From Torymus aiolomorphi (taxonomy: Eukaryota > Arthropoda > Insecta > Hymenoptera > Torymidae), in the NCBI GenBank assembly GCA_036365515.1, contig CM070875.1, positions 89,232,128-89,296,127 of the forward strand: a DNA stretch of 64,000 nt, in the 5' to 3' direction. The translations under genes were made by a program, and so were the position numbers. The notes beneath the pieces were generated by a model that did not search any database, had not been told where the DNA came from, and saw nothing but the letters and a program-made list of their open reading frames with translations. Every line of letters begins with the position of its first letter. Within the stretch, counting starts at the first letter, position 1. Positions 21,690-32,725 of this stretch are shown here, in pieces.

Positions 21690-22480
21690 CTATTTATTAT
21701 CAAATAATATGGTATTTAATACAGCAACAATTCTGGACATGTGTAATGATACAATTTGATACAAAACATCAGCAACATCGCGCTTAGGTAGAGACGCTTG
21801 ATCTTTTTCTTTACATTGCTTTTCTACACTAGAGGTTATTTCGTCTATTATATCATTATCAACTAAATTTACAACGTCTTTTACAATACTAGGTGGATAC
21901 AGTTGTACTTGTGCTTCATGCATGAGACTACTTTTGGTTTTAATAAACTTCATAACGTCGCAGGTAAGATATTGTACACTACTCGCAATAGAATTTAAAT
22001 ATTTAAGACGAGTATCGACACACTTTACAATGAATTCTTGGAGACAATCAAAAGTAACTTTTTTCATTACCAAACTATGGCGAAACCGCTTGATTCGACC
22101 AACACCAGGCCTCCTGTCTTCTTCAATTTCGATTGCTTTTCCTGGTAACTTGTGGTGAATTTTAAAGTCCAACCGTTTCCGTAAATTTTCTGGTCCTTTA
22201 AACTATTATCAAGTCCACGAAAATATTTATCAATGTTGTCGAAACTTGTTTTAAATTCTTCCCAGTCATTGTATAAAAATGCAACACCTTCAAAGTCATT
22301 CGATAATAGTCGAAGTATAGGTTTGTAGCACTCGTCGTCGAACTTGTCGACGAGCTCGTCATATTCCAAACCAACAATTACCTTCTTGGTGAACGATTTA
22401 TTTAAGGCATACAACGTACAAAAGACTTGATGTGGGTGTTGTGCAGATCGTGGTAGGGTCGCTATGGCGATCCGCGTATC
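21690..22480 (-). pseudogene. Polinton conserved protein of unknown function (Pol-1 copy)
   Basis: Homologue of 43465-44242 in Pol-2, with matching blocks YFRGLDN.LKDQKIY, EEDRRPGVGRIKRF, FDCLQEFIVKC and KSSLMHEAQ. Mostly helical, with no catalytic motif I recognise. The N-terminal and C-terminal parts are in different frames (break near 22070-22150). Upstream on the minus strand a TATA box (TATTTAAA, 22526-22533) and CAGTCG initiator-like site (A at 22500) sit 33 bp apart, so this is probably a separately transcribed gene. An ATG after that initiator is not clear. It is the last gene before the left TIR. Confidence 0.6.
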
Positions 22481-22494
22481 TTTACGAGTAGAAA

Positions 22495-22533
22495 GCGACT
22501 GGTGGTAAACACTCTGAAGTAATCCTTTAAATA
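22495..22533 (-). promoter_or_regulatory. Core promoter of the Pol-1 terminal gene
   Basis: Minus-strand TATTTAAAGG starting at 22533 and CCAGTCG with its A at 22500. Pol-2 has the same arrangement at 43398-43433. Confidence 0.5.
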
Positions 22534-22707
22534 CAGCTTTTCAAACTATGCACTCGGTTAAAAAAGGCATACGTTTGAGAAGTAAAGAATGAGACGAACG
22601 AGGTTAAACAACGACGCACATGCAGTTGAAACGGTTAAATTTCCATGACACACGTTGTATCGTCTTACATCAAAACTTCTTTCGCGTGATAATAGAAATG
22701 CTGACAA

Positions 22708-23228
22708 TTATAACAAAGACATTTTAGAGCGAGAGTTTTGCAAACATCTGACGAAGCATCCACCGTTGCCAATGAAATTTCTGTCAGATTTTTTATAGCG
22801 CACATAGCGTCTAACTACGTTATCATTTTTCTCCAAGTTGACAGAAAAATTATCCAGAAACTTCTTGAATACTAAACCATTACTCATATAGCTTAAAAAC
22901 ATAATACAATATTGACCACATACATCGGATGCGTCATTTTGAAGTTGTATTGCGTTCCAACGAAATGTTTTACAATTTTTTCGCAAACGAATTATGTGAT
23001 CGGGTATTATAGGTGGTAATCCAAAACTATCAAAGTAGAAGATCTATCGACGTAGAACGCAACCCAGTGCATGCCAGGCTTTGTATGGTCGTCAGTGTTA
23101 ACGATGAACGCCGTCAGCTTGGTCCACACCCGCCGGATTTGATCGGCTGGGAATACACCTACAGTATGCGACTGGATTGGTGAAAGGATCTTCAATATTT
23201 GAAGGCTGTCCTTTATGAAGATCGATTA
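22708..23228 (-). pseudogene. Adenain/Ulp1-like cysteine protease (Pol-1 copy)
   Basis: Capsid-maturation-type cysteine protease shared by Polintons and adenoviruses. The catalytic His is in GMHWVAFYVD (about 23060-23085) and the catalytic Cys region is DVCGQYCIMFL (about 22890-22930). A frameshift near 23035 separates the two, after VLDYHL; a DSFGLPP-type stretch follows in the other frame. The start codon seen in Pol-2 (ATGGACAGC) reads ATAAAGGACAGC here, so the start is lost. It is followed after about 200 bp by the terminal unknown gene, as in Pol-2. Confidence 0.8.
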
Positions 23229-23625
23229 AATTTTTATTTAGATAATCAAGGCTTGAAGATAGGTAGCCTTTCGAACGATAAGCGTGATTTCACGCACATC
23301 GATATTTATGACCCGAAAATTAAATTAAAATTAAATTTTAAAGCGTGATGCATACAATATACATTAGATGATAACTTATCGAACGGAGGACAATTTACAT
23401 CACACTCCAAATTGATGATTTCGTTTACTATAATTTTATGCAGCATCAACCACTTTTCACTGCCTCTAACGTAAATTTTTCGAGCACTTTTTGATAAATC
23501 TTGCGGAGTATTATGAAACACTTTCAAATCAACTTTACCTTCCAAGTAATTAATGCCGTGGCAATGCTGAGTTAACCAATTATTTTGTCTTCTAATTTCA
23601 GCGCTCAAATTATCTACACAAACCA
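23229..23625 (-). pseudogene. Exonuclease-like conserved Polinton protein, N-truncated (Pol-1 copy)
   Basis: Middle and C-terminal part of a conserved Polinton protein (EIRRQNNWLTQHCHG, IYVRGSEKWL, CDVNCPPFDKL, then VYCMHHALKF). The N-terminus present in Pol-2 (MMDLVIDIQ) is missing and is replaced by the N-terminal 40 codons of the penton-like gene, joined at about 23625. The opening strand with Asp-x-Gln and the overall length suggest an RNase-H-fold DEDD nuclease, but I see no complete catalytic set, so this is a weak inference. The frame breaks near 23320 (NFNLIFGS). Confidence 0.6.
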
Positions 23626-23742
23626 CGAATCTTGAAGACGTATCTGCTGAGGAAGTTGCGCGATGAAACGTGTCGTGGTATTTTCCGCAAAATAATTCAT
23701 GCTGCTGTTGCTCGACAACACAATATAAAACTGATCTTTCAT
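23613..23742 (-). pseudogene. Penton-like capsid gene, N-terminal remnant (Pol-1)
   Basis: ATG at 23740-23742 opens MKDQFYIVLSSNSSMN and continues to QLPQQIRLQDSW before a stop at 23613-23615. It matches the start of the Pol-2 penton-like gene at 34508. Everything from here through the major capsid gene is deleted; the next bases belong to the middle of the exonuclease-like gene. Confidence 0.7.
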
Positions 23743-23754
23743 TTTAAAAATTTT

Positions 23755-24819
23755 TTATATATTCGTCAATTTATTCGCTCTAACCCAGGAATTGAACTTA
23801 TCGCTGTATCCCTTCCACTTTACAAAATATTCTTTAGACGAGCCTTTGCCTCTAGTTTTCAAAATTTCATTAATTTCAAAAACGTCTGTAGTTAAATTTT
23901 TACGTACTCTGCACAATTCTTCGGCGTAGAAAAAACCGTCAATTTCCTCACCTGCCAAGTGTTCTAAATAATAAACTGCAGGCGGACGCGTCGTTGACAT
24001 TCGTGTAATTTTAAAAATCTCTAGTGTCCAACCACTCTCATATCCTTTAGCAAAAAGGTTCTTTGCACAACTCACGCGCACCAAGTTACCGTCGCAGTAT
24101 TTAAGAGTTTTAAAAACACGATTACCATATCGACGTTCTAAATTTTCACGAGCTTTGGCTGCATTGTACAGTGTTACGACTGCTGGCACCATTTTTGTGG
24201 CCGAATGTTTGGTATGATTGTACGCCTCTACGATATTCTGCAAAACATCAACATACCTTCGAGTATTTTTGTGAGTAAAATACCGCCATGTTCTTTCTTT
24301 TATAGTTCTTATGAATCTTTCCACAATGGCAGCTTTTACATCTGGACTGCGTACCACTCTAAACGCTATACCGTGCTTTGAGAGATCCCTCTGCAGCGCC
24401 CCGCCGATAAATTCTTTACCTTTATCAATTTGAAGACATATTGGTTTCCGGCCGTTACTTCTCGACAAAATACGCACAAAAGCATCAGCGTTGTCCTTGA
24501 CAGGTTCAGCCCATGCGTATTTGCTGAGAACATCGATAACAGTTAAAACGTAGCTGTAGCCATCGTTGTAAGATTTTATAGATCTCATGTCCATCAAATC
24601 AGCTTCCCACACGTCGTCGAAATTGCGCACATTATAATTACGTCTAGGAAAACAATGTCGAACAGGCCTATGCAAGTTATAAGCGTCTTGACTCTCAAGC
24701 CATTCAATAACACTTTGACGATCGTATTTTTTACGCGTAGCTCACAAAAGTTTATCAACACCGGTGTACGCCGAAGGCCGATGTGCTTCGTAATAAAGTT
24801 TTTCAAACGTTTTATTCAT
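23755..24819 (-). pseudogene. Polinton integrase (retroviral-type) with C-terminal chromodomain
   Basis: Would insert element DNA into the host genome. Start chosen at ATG 24817-24819, which overlaps the PLA2-like stop. An in-frame TGA sits at 24742-24744; the frame is otherwise open. The rve catalytic core shows Asp in WEADLMDM, Asp in QIDKGKEF and Glu in IVERFIRTIKER. After a basic linker (VRVSCAKNLFAKGY), the last 60 residues are chromodomain-like: EINEILKTRGKG, EYFVKWKGYSDKFNSWV. Chromodomains bind methylated histone tails, so targeting to silent chromatin is plausible. One nonsense codon is the only lesion I see. The next gene starts 12 bp downstream. Confidence 0.88.
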
Positions 24820-24891
24820 TGTTCGAGATTATTATTTTGTCTATTTTCGTCTTATCCTTTGGTTTCTGTTCCTTCGTCTTCTTATCCTTTT

Positions 24892-25332
24892 TCATTTGTC
24901 CACGCTTTGGCTTTTTATCTTTCTTGTCTCGTTTCCTGATAACATTCTTGATACGCGAGAAAAAGTTATCTTGCTAACCATACAGCAAGCTGTCATCATC
25001 GCGTCTGTTCTTTCGTCAGACGGCGTTTCCTCGGCGAGCATGCGAGAGAAGGTATATCGCGCTAAAACTCGGTCGGCTTGACGACGGTCACTGTTGGAGT
25101 CAGCATAAGCTAGAGCATGCTGTCGGCAGGCCTCATCTAACGGATTGACTCCAACGTCGCCACGTTCGAAACGCTCTGCTAGCTTAGTTCCGGGTCCGCA
25201 AAATTTGTAATGCGGTACATGCATTTCAAACGGTAATAAATCAACGAGTGCATCTAGAACGCTGTTTTTCTCTTGTTCTTCTTCTTGAGAATTTATTAGC
25301 GTAGCCCGAATGTCTTGCTCATTCCGCGCCAT
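24892..25332 (-). pseudogene. Phospholipase A2-like protein (Pol-1 copy, catalytic Asp changed)
   Basis: Same protein as at 18936. Start at ATG 25330-25332 (MARNEQDIRA). The Ca2+-loop FCGPGTKLAERFERGD is intact, but the catalytic helix reads CRQHALAYAD: the Asp after the catalytic His is Ala (GCT for GAT, about 25107-25118), which should abolish activity. The main frame ends at 24892 with a shortened C-terminus; Lys-rich tail codons continue in another frame to the TAA that overlaps the integrase ATG. It starts 9 bp after the Glu-rich gene stop. Confidence 0.78.
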
Positions 25333-25341
25333 GACAGTATT

Positions 25342-26223
25342 TCAGAGTGTGGTGGCGAGACCTTCTTTTTTTTCAGCTGACTTCTTTTTTCTTCTTTTTT
25401 CGGGTTGCGTTGGATCTGATTCATCAGCGGCGCTGTCGCCGCTACTCTGAACTCTCAAAATAGGAACGGAAGGCGGTGTAGTAAAAGCACTGTTTTCTAA
25501 ATGCTCACTGGTCGGCGGGGGTCTGGTAACGTCATTCCAAACACGTTTGTTACCTATAAACTCTCGGGGTACAGTTGTTTGGCGAAGAGCGACAATAAAC
25601 TGAAAATGACCAGGCGGAGCGCTCCTTTTTCTATCTCTCATTGCGTTATTCACCAAGTCGACAATGTTGGTTCCGGGCACAATCGTGCCATCTATCGTTA
25701 CAGCTCCGTTGGCATCCCAAACTACTTTACCACCAGCTCGCAAGCATCGCACGAGCTGTTTGGCTTTCGTTTTGTACTTTTTCGGGACGGTATAGATAAT
25801 GTTTGCGTCAATGAGTTCATCGGTTTCCTCCTCCTCCTCCTCCTCCTGCTCCTCCACCTCCTCCTCCTCCTCCTCCTGCTCCTCCTCCTTCTCCTCCTCC
25901 TCCTCCTCCTCCTCTTGCTGCTCATTATCGTCCACCGTATTAGATTCGCTGACACTGTCATTCTTTTGTTGTTTTTTATACTTATCTCCTCCTTCGATTC
26001 CTTTAAAGTGAAGATATCGCTGTAAAACTTGACGGTAGAGAGTCCACTTTTCACGCTCGTTTTTGTATGTTGGCGAGTTTAATATTTTGCTCATTTCAGC
26101 ATCGAGTCTACTCGTCACCGATCCCGGTGTTTGCACAGACTTTATCTTATCTTTTCCAAGCGTGGTTTGCAAACGTTCAAGGCTCCCTTGCCGTAGTAGA
26201 ATCATCTTTCTCGCGTGTTCCAT
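25342..26223 (-). CDS. Glu-rich conserved Polinton protein, unknown function (complete)
   Basis: About 293 codons, uninterrupted. Residues 1-95 are basic and helical (ARKMILLRQGSLERLQTTLG, then SPTYKNEREKW), 95-140 are an almost pure Glu tract encoded by a GAG repeat (about 25825-25915), and 145-250 form a conserved block (KQLVRCLRAGGKVVWDANGA, IDGTIVPGTNIVDLVN, NKRVWNDVTRPPP). The tail is Ser/Asp then Lys rich. The conserved block recurs in Pol-3. Always placed between the small hydrophobic protein and the PLA2-like gene. Family known to me only as a Polinton-associated hypothetical; a virion or core role is a guess. Confidence 0.7.
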   Translation of the reverse strand: MEHARKMILLRQGSLERLQTTLGKDKIKSVQTPGSVTSRLDAEMSKILNSPTYKNEREKWTLYRQVLQRYLHFKGIEGGDKYKKQQKNDSVSESNTVDDNEQQEEEEEEEEKEEEQEEEEEEVEEQEEEEEEETDELIDANIIYTVPKKYKTKAKQLVRCLRAGGKVVWDANGAVTIDGTIVPGTNIVDLVNNAMRDRKRSAPPGHFQFIVALRQTTVPREFIGNKRVWNDVTRPPPTSEHLENSAFTTPPSVPILRVQSSGDSAADESDPTQPEKRRKKKSAEKKEGLATTL

Positions 26224-26225
26224 CT

Positions 26226-26569
26226 TTATTTATTCACGAGATTAGCAAGAAGTGTGCCAATCAGAGGTGCTAGCAGAGCAGGCAAAAAACTACCACGTTG
26301 CACTATAATGTTTCTTCTTCGTTGTAAAGTGATACCCGGTAATGCTAGCTTTCGCAGACTTTTGCGTGCTTACACAGCCTACCCTTGTGACCTTTATTTA
26401 ACGGAACGTTAGCTATCAATACGTTTAAAGCGCACTTCCAAATACGGCGAACCAATTTTGCATCAGCATTCTGTAAAACTGCTTTCCGCTGTTCTTTGTT
26501 AAAATGGAACAATGCCACCAAGAGGGTAGCATCTTTTCGACCAAAAGGATAACGCGTTTTTGTAGTCAT
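26226..26569 (-). pseudogene. Small Polinton protein with C-terminal hydrophobic segment
   Basis: Starts at ATG 26567-26569 (MTTKTRYPFGRKD), helical and basic middle (FHFNKEQRKAVLQ, ECALNVL-like CALNVLIANVPL), then a frameshift at about 26345 and an end of VQRGSFLPALLAPLIGTLL-type sequence with stop at 26226-26228. The last 20 residues are strongly hydrophobic, so a membrane-active or minor virion peptide is possible. It reads in frame with the ATPase upstream and no stop separates them. It ends 2 bp before the ATG of the Glu-rich gene. Confidence 0.55.
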
Positions 26570-27205
26570 TACAACGCCACGATTGGAACTTGATTTTGTC
26601 AGTTGTTTTCGGGGTACGTAAACGTACTGGTACTCATCATCGGGGAAAACATACGATCGAAATCGACAGTTATCCAATGTGGTTTTCTTCAGATCCAACA
26701 AGAGGTAGCCAAAAGCTTGCGATGTTGCGTCCCGGTAGGCTTCTTCTAAAAATCGAAGATTTTCAGGATATACTTGACTGGCAAGATGACGTATCTGGGC
26801 ACGATCTCGCAAATTCCTAAAGATTACAATGTACTGAGCGTTCAAAGATATGTCGCGCTGACCTTTGCCTTGATGGAAGATGTTTTGAGTGATAAAAATC
26901 ACGCTCAAGTTGTTGTGATGACTGCCTGTCGTAAAGAGATTCACTATGGCTCCTCCAGAGGACGATTCGCGTATGAGATCGTCGATGATGATCAGCTTAG
27001 GTTTCGGATCATTAAGACAATCGGTGTTTTGCGGTAGACCTTCGCGAAATTCAACGTCTTTACCCAGGTCTCTGTATCCCGATTGCCATTCACCGTAATA
27101 AAGAATAATATTAGTATTTCAAAAATTTTTTAACAAATACTGTTTTACCGCAACCGGTAGGGCCACTCAACGTACACGTTCACGGATGTTTCCAGCGCGT
27201 GTCCA
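26570..27205 (-). pseudogene. Genome-packaging ATPase (FtsK/HerA, A32-like), Pol-1
   Basis: Would pump element DNA into capsids. Walker A SGPTGCGKTVFVKKF at about 27125-27175, Walker B PKLIIIDDLI at about 26980-27010, then sensor-like VIFITQNIFHQ at about 26880-26915 and arginine-rich NLRDRAQIRHLAS. A TGA precedes the Walker A block (near 27180), and a frameshift near 27115 follows KKFLKY. The N-terminus is missing or very short, because the TIR begins within about 180 bp. The C-terminal end continues in frame into the small hydrophobic protein. Confidence 0.82.
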
Positions 27206-27385
27206 TAATTCACACTGACTGGGCACTCTGAAACACTTCTCCCGAAGAGCTCGTAACCGCGCCCGGTGCCCCCCGCGCGCGGCTGCTCGCGAGTCCGTGT
27301 GCCTTGTGGTGGGGCTAGCTCCGCGGCAAAGCAGCTTTTTCGCCGATGCAGCAGTGGCCAATGAGCTCTTAGCCGCTGCGCCTCC

Positions 27386-28535
27386 CGCGGCCGCTAAATC
27401 AGCTTGTTGGGGCGCACCAACAGCCAATGAAGTCTCTTCTGGTGCGCCGCTGCCATTTGGGGGGGCGCACCAGCAGCCAATGAGCTCTCTTCTGGTGCGC
27501 CGCGCCGCTAATCACAATGATGGAGACACAGCGGTAGCCAATGAGATGTTTTTACACTGCGTCGTCATCGGTCGTGAGTGCGTTCTTTGTATTGCTACAC
27601 TAGCACCACTAACTTTCCAGGGTGTGGTCCCCTGATGCGTCAGTAGTAGACGGGCCGCCGATGTAGCTGCATGGATAACTGAACCAGTATTTGAAACAGC
27701 TAGTTCCTGCAGTCGACAGCCGATTTCCATCAGCCAACGGCCGACTTCCAATAGCCAACAGGCGACTTCCCGCTGGACATCCGCTCCTCGAGATAGGCTT
27801 GAAAAGATCTTGCGGTCCTTCCTCTATCAACGAGCCGAAAAACAACAGTTCCTGGTGTATGTTTGTTGGAACGTCAAAATATTGACGTGCGTGTGTCTGT
27901 GTATGTGTGAGTATGTGTATGGGTGTATTTGCTTCTATGTGTAATTCCTTTTCTTGAGGCTTTCCTCGAGAAAAAATTCTTTTCCTGTGTAATTCAATAG
28001 TCAAAATAATGTGCAGCTGCAACTCAATGTACGCGACATTTTCTCATTAATCAGCAAAATTCCACAGTGCCGTACGATTAAATAAATAAAGAAGAAAAAA
28101 GTTGACGCGTTTCTCGTTCAGAAAACATTGTGGGGACACGTGGTAAGATAAAATTTTGTCGACTGTAAGTTATGACTAATTCGAGGTAAGGCGATATTAT
28201 TCGACAGCAGAGGGCCCACGTGCAATGAGATCACCCGTGGCAAAGACGAACGGTCGACCGGATATCAGTCGCGAATATTGTCTCGCCGCAAAGCATGAGG
28301 GTATTCTGCGGATTCTGAAAGGTGTCATGTGTCTCTCTTGTGCTCCCTATACAAATGTTGCGCGCCAGTACGTTATGTAGATAGTGGTTCAATGCAGAAA
28401 TTCGGATGTACAGTTCCACGAGAGAGTGTCGCGGATCTATCATGAAGTGGTTATGAGATGTCCATGAGGTTACGGTTATTCCATTTTTTTTTTCAAGCCG
28501 TGCGCGCGTGATTAGATACTGCGCGTGGGTGTTGT
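27386..28535. repeat. Pol-1 right terminal inverted repeat, inner block
   Basis: Inverse copy of about 20070-21312, with GGTGCGCC...CCAATGAG units repeated two or three times near 27385-27500 and one 160-170 bp tandem unit at 27940-28090. The left arm has two of those units, so copy number differs between arms. ORFs inside are not genes. Confidence 0.85.
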
Positions 28536-28544
28536 ACACTTGCT

Positions 28545-29018
28545 GTACAGTACAGAGAGTCTATACATAAAAGTTGTAAAAAACCATAAAAAGAACCGTG
28601 AATCTGAAAATTTTTTGTGTAGGTACACTTGTCATGGTGCAGAGAGGCTATACACAAAAGTTATAAAATACACCATAAAAACACCATAGACACCCCATAA
28701 GACCATATATTCATGAATCATATACCATTAGCTTCCAAAATCCGATAAAATATCGAAAACCACATAAAAACTCCATAAAAACAACATGAATCTGAAAATT
28801 TTTTATGTAGGTACATTTGTCATGTTGCAGAGAGGCTATACGCAAAAGTTATAAAATACATCATAAAAACCCCATAGACACCCCATAAACCATATATTCA
28901 TGAATCATATACCATTAGCTTCCAAAATCCGATAAAATATGGAAAATCCCATAAAAACCCCATGAATCTGGACATTTTTTATGTAGGTGCATTTACCATG
29001 ATACAGAGAGGCTACGCG
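28545..29018. repeat. Tandem repeat, period about 175-188 bp
   Basis: Two and a half copies sharing GAATCTGAAAATTTTTT.TGTAGGTAC, CAGAGAGGCTATAC and CATATATTCATGAATCATATACC. Absent from the left arm, so it was gained on the right side only. Confidence 0.75.
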
Positions 29019-29139
29019 AACTGGGCCTTGAAAGCATAGCTTAGTGTTTGTGTGTGTGTGTTTGTGCAGATGTGCGTACAGATTTGCGTGCGCGTGTGTG
29101 CTGCCACTCCCAAATCTGCGGACCGTGTGGGAAGCTAAC

Positions 29140-29631
29140 AGCTCTTTTGATGGCACAGCGGTGACCAATCAACTCTTCCCATGCTGCGCCACCCGCGGTC
29201 ATTAAAGCATCTGGTTGGGAGACGCAACCAATGAGCTGATTTTACACTGTGCCGTCACAGAACACGAGTGCTTTCTTTGAGCTGCTACACCAGTGCCACT
29301 AGCTTTCCAGGGTGTGGCCCTTCGACACGTCGGTTGCAGACGGACCGCAGATGTAAACCGTATGGATAACTGAAACAGTATCTGAAGCAGCTACTTCCAG
29401 CAGCCGACAGCCGACTTCCAGCAGTTGACATCCGACTTCCCCCAGCCAACGGGCGACTTCCAACAGCCGACTTCCCGCTGGTCATCCGCTCCCCGAAAAG
29501 TGTGCCGGGTGTTCATCAGTAGACATTTTTAACTCACCGGGTCACCGCATCTTTTTTAATCTCAGTTTTAAATAATGTGCAGCTGCAACTCGGCGTACGT
29601 GACATTTTCTCATTCATGAGCAAAATTCCGA

Positions 29632-29640
<9 letters not shown>
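29140..29640. repeat. Second, diverged copy of Polinton TIR sequence
   Basis: Direct-orientation copy of about 27480-28090: TTTCCAGGGTGTGG, GGATAACTGAAACAGTAT, TTCCCGCTGG.CATCCGCTCC and the AATGTGCAGCTGCAACTCG unit recur in the same order, about 80% alike by eye. Lies between the tandem repeat and the outermost TIR block. Confidence 0.7.
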
Positions 29641-29975
<335 letters not shown>

Positions 29976-30286
29976 ATAAATCTACATTAATATATTTATA
30001 AATATAAATAAATACGCCGTAGAAATAAATCAATTTTATTAAAAAAAATAACAGAAAAAACTGACAAAAATCAATCCGTGTATATAATTACGTGTAATTC
30101 ATACTTTTCATGGTCGAAATATTTCTAATAATATAAAACAATTGAATATAAACCATACATATATAAGAAAATTGAATACATAGAATAATTATTATATCTA
30201 TCAAATAATATACCACAGTTTTATTGTATAAAACGATTTGGAGTAATCGGGCATGAACAACAGTAAGGCCCGTTACACTCAAAAAA

Positions 30287-30417
30287 ATATAAGGAACAGA
30301 TGCAGAAATAACATGGGTTAGTATATCTATATATACGAGGAACAGCGAGGAATAAGCGCTGTTCCACATATATATAGATATAGTAACCCATGGTATTTCT
30401 GCATCTGTTCCTTATAT
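30287..30417. repeat. Inverted repeat, 131 bp
   Basis: Arms ATATAAGGAACAGATGCAGAAAT...TATATCTATATATA and the reverse complement around a loop with GAGGAACAGCGAGG. Probable foldback element or hairpin. Confidence 0.75.
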
Positions 30418-30444
30418 CGTGTTCTGTGTTCCTTTGGCTGTAAA

Positions 30445-30545
30445 AGGCCTAATGTTGTACTATAGATAATTGGACTAAGGTACACCATGAACTATGTTGA
30501 ACTATAGATAATTGGACAGTTGGACTATGATACACCATGAACTAA
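30445..30545. repeat. Short tandem repeat
   Basis: ACTATAGATAATTGGAC and TACACCATGAACTA each occur twice in alternation, period about 50 bp. Confidence 0.6.
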
Positions 30546-30832
30546 GAAACACACACATATCATACGTATGTTACATGTAAGCATTTGACACGGTAACCTA
30601 CTTTTAGCTCTTTAATTTTTGTAAACACAAGTGTCAGCTGAATCGAATACTCTGATGGTTTAGATTCGTTTTACGTCGCTTTTTACGTAAAAAGTGTTCT
30701 TTTTGTGTAATTTGAGGTTCGTGTGTTTTGTTGCACAGTATAATTATTGTGTTTATATAGTTGTGAACTTTGTGAAATATAAAAATAGTGATTTAAAAAA
30801 AAATTTAAAGTGACTTCTAACAAAGCTTAAAA

Positions 30833-32581
30833 ATGGCAGGAGATGCCAGAGGACGATTTACCAGCACTCATCCTGACGCCAAATACTCAAGAGGAAGAGT
30901 GAAGAAGAGACCAAAAATATTTGGAGGGAATATCCACAAAGAAGAAAATGAGAGAAAGCGGAGAAGAACATCAACTTCAGCTAGAAAAATGAGAAATTTA
31001 TCAACATATTCTCACTGCAATACGAAGAATAGAATTATCAACATCAGCATTCTGTTTCCTGAACTGGAAAAAGTGTTATGATGCAGTGAGTGCCATGGAC
31101 CTGTTTGTATAAGCAAATCCAGCCTTCAAGGGTTTGGATTCAAAATTGATATAGTGTGTGATAGATGTGGTCAAATTGCAGGAATAAATTCTTCCAAGAA
31201 AGTTGGCCCCATGAGTAATGCATGGGAAATAAATAGAAGAAGTGTGCTAGCCACGCGTGCACTTGGCCACGATCACACAGGACTATCAACTTTCTCTGGA
31301 ATCATGGATTTATCACAACCAGTTGCTCATTCTGCTTATGATAAAATTAATGAGCAGCTTGGTAATATTTGTGCAGAAGCGGCTCAAGAGTACATGGACA
31401 CAGCAGTGAAAGAAGAACTAAAATTAACACCACCAAATACTGGGCTTACTGTGTCTGGTGACGGCTCTTGGGGGAAAAGAGGCTTTTCTTCTTTACAAGG
31501 TGTTGCCAGCATTATTAGCAACAGATCTGGCAAGGTTTTAGATGTTACTATTAAAAATAGTTTCTGTAAAACTTGCCCAGTTTGGGAGAAAAAAAAAGGA
31601 ACAGTGGAATATGAAGAATGGTATGAAGAGCACGAACCAAATTGCACGGCCAACCATCAGGGCTGTGCTGGAAAAATGGAAGTAGATGGTATAAAGGAAA
31701 TGTTCTCACGATCTGAAGAAAAATATGCAGTTAAGTATGAGTATTACATCGGTGGTGGTGAGTCTAAAGTGTTCAAGTCTGTGTCAGAAGCGGATCCCTA
31801 TGGTGACAAACTACAAGTAAAGAAGATAGAGTGCATTGGGCATGTCCAGAAGAGGATGGGCACTCGTTTAAGAAACATAAAGAAGGCATCAGGAAAGAAG
31901 TTTCTATCGGATGGAAAACCAATGGGTGGAAAAGGTCGCTTGACAGGGCAGGTGATCGAAACCTTATCTTCCTATTATGGAAAGGCGATCAGAGACCATT
32001 CAGATTCTGTCACTGGTATGAGAAATGCTATTTGGGCTACATATTATCATCAGTTGTCTACCGATCAGAGCCCTCAACATCAATTCTGCCCATCAGGACT
32101 TACCAGCTGGTGTAAATGGCAAAAAGCAAAGACCAACAAAAAACTCAAGGCTTTTAAACATAAAGTAGCCATTCCACTAGCCATCATGGATCAGGTGAGA
32201 CCAATTTATGAAGACTTATCAAGTTCAGATCTTCTCCAGAAGTGTCTTGGAAGTTTTACGCAAAACTCTAATGAGAGTTTCAACAACTGCGTGTGGAAAA
32301 TATTTCCAAAAACCTCATTCAGTGGCTTGAAAGTTTTGGAAATAGGTACTCACATTGCTGTAACCTGCTTCAACCAAGGAAAAACAGGTATTCTAAATAT
32401 CATGGAAAAGTTTGAATGCACTCCTGGATCGACTGCAGTACAATGGATGGAATCAAGCGACGAATTCAGACTTAGATCTGCAGAAAAGAAGACTGAAGCC
32501 AACACCAAGGATGCTCGTATTATGAGAAGACAAGCTAGAGAGCAGCTCCAGGATGATTCGTATGCAGCAGGTGCATTTTAA
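30833..32581 (+). pseudogene. Mutator-like transposase (one in-frame stop)
   Basis: Cut-and-paste transposase of the Mutator-like type widespread in arthropods. The frame is open from ATG 30833 to TAA 32579-32581 except for one TGA at 31079-31081. Order: basic N-terminus (SRGRVKKRPKIFGG), a zinc-binding pair (CSEC, CDRCG), the first catalytic Asp block TVSGDGSWGKRGFSS, a Cys/His cluster (FCKTCPVW, CTANHQGC), YYIGGGESKVF, then IECIGHVQKRMGTRLR and the NSNESFNN block. From memory, relatives carry Asp in the block here reading GGGES, so a catalytic residue may also be lost. Terminal inverted repeats were not found. Otherwise well preserved over 580 codons, so the copy looks young. Confidence 0.85.
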
Positions 32582-32725
32582 ATTATGTAAGTATATTATA
32601 GATATAATATATATGCTTTTGTGCATTAGACATGCGTATATTATGCATATTGTATATGTATATGTACACATAAACATACATATCTTACAAACATGCACAC
32701 ACATTAATTTTCACACACAAGATAC

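Noticed and set aside
28545..29018. CRISPR-like array
   Set aside because: Repeats of about 180 bp without regular spacers, in a eukaryotic terminal repeat; a plain tandem duplication.
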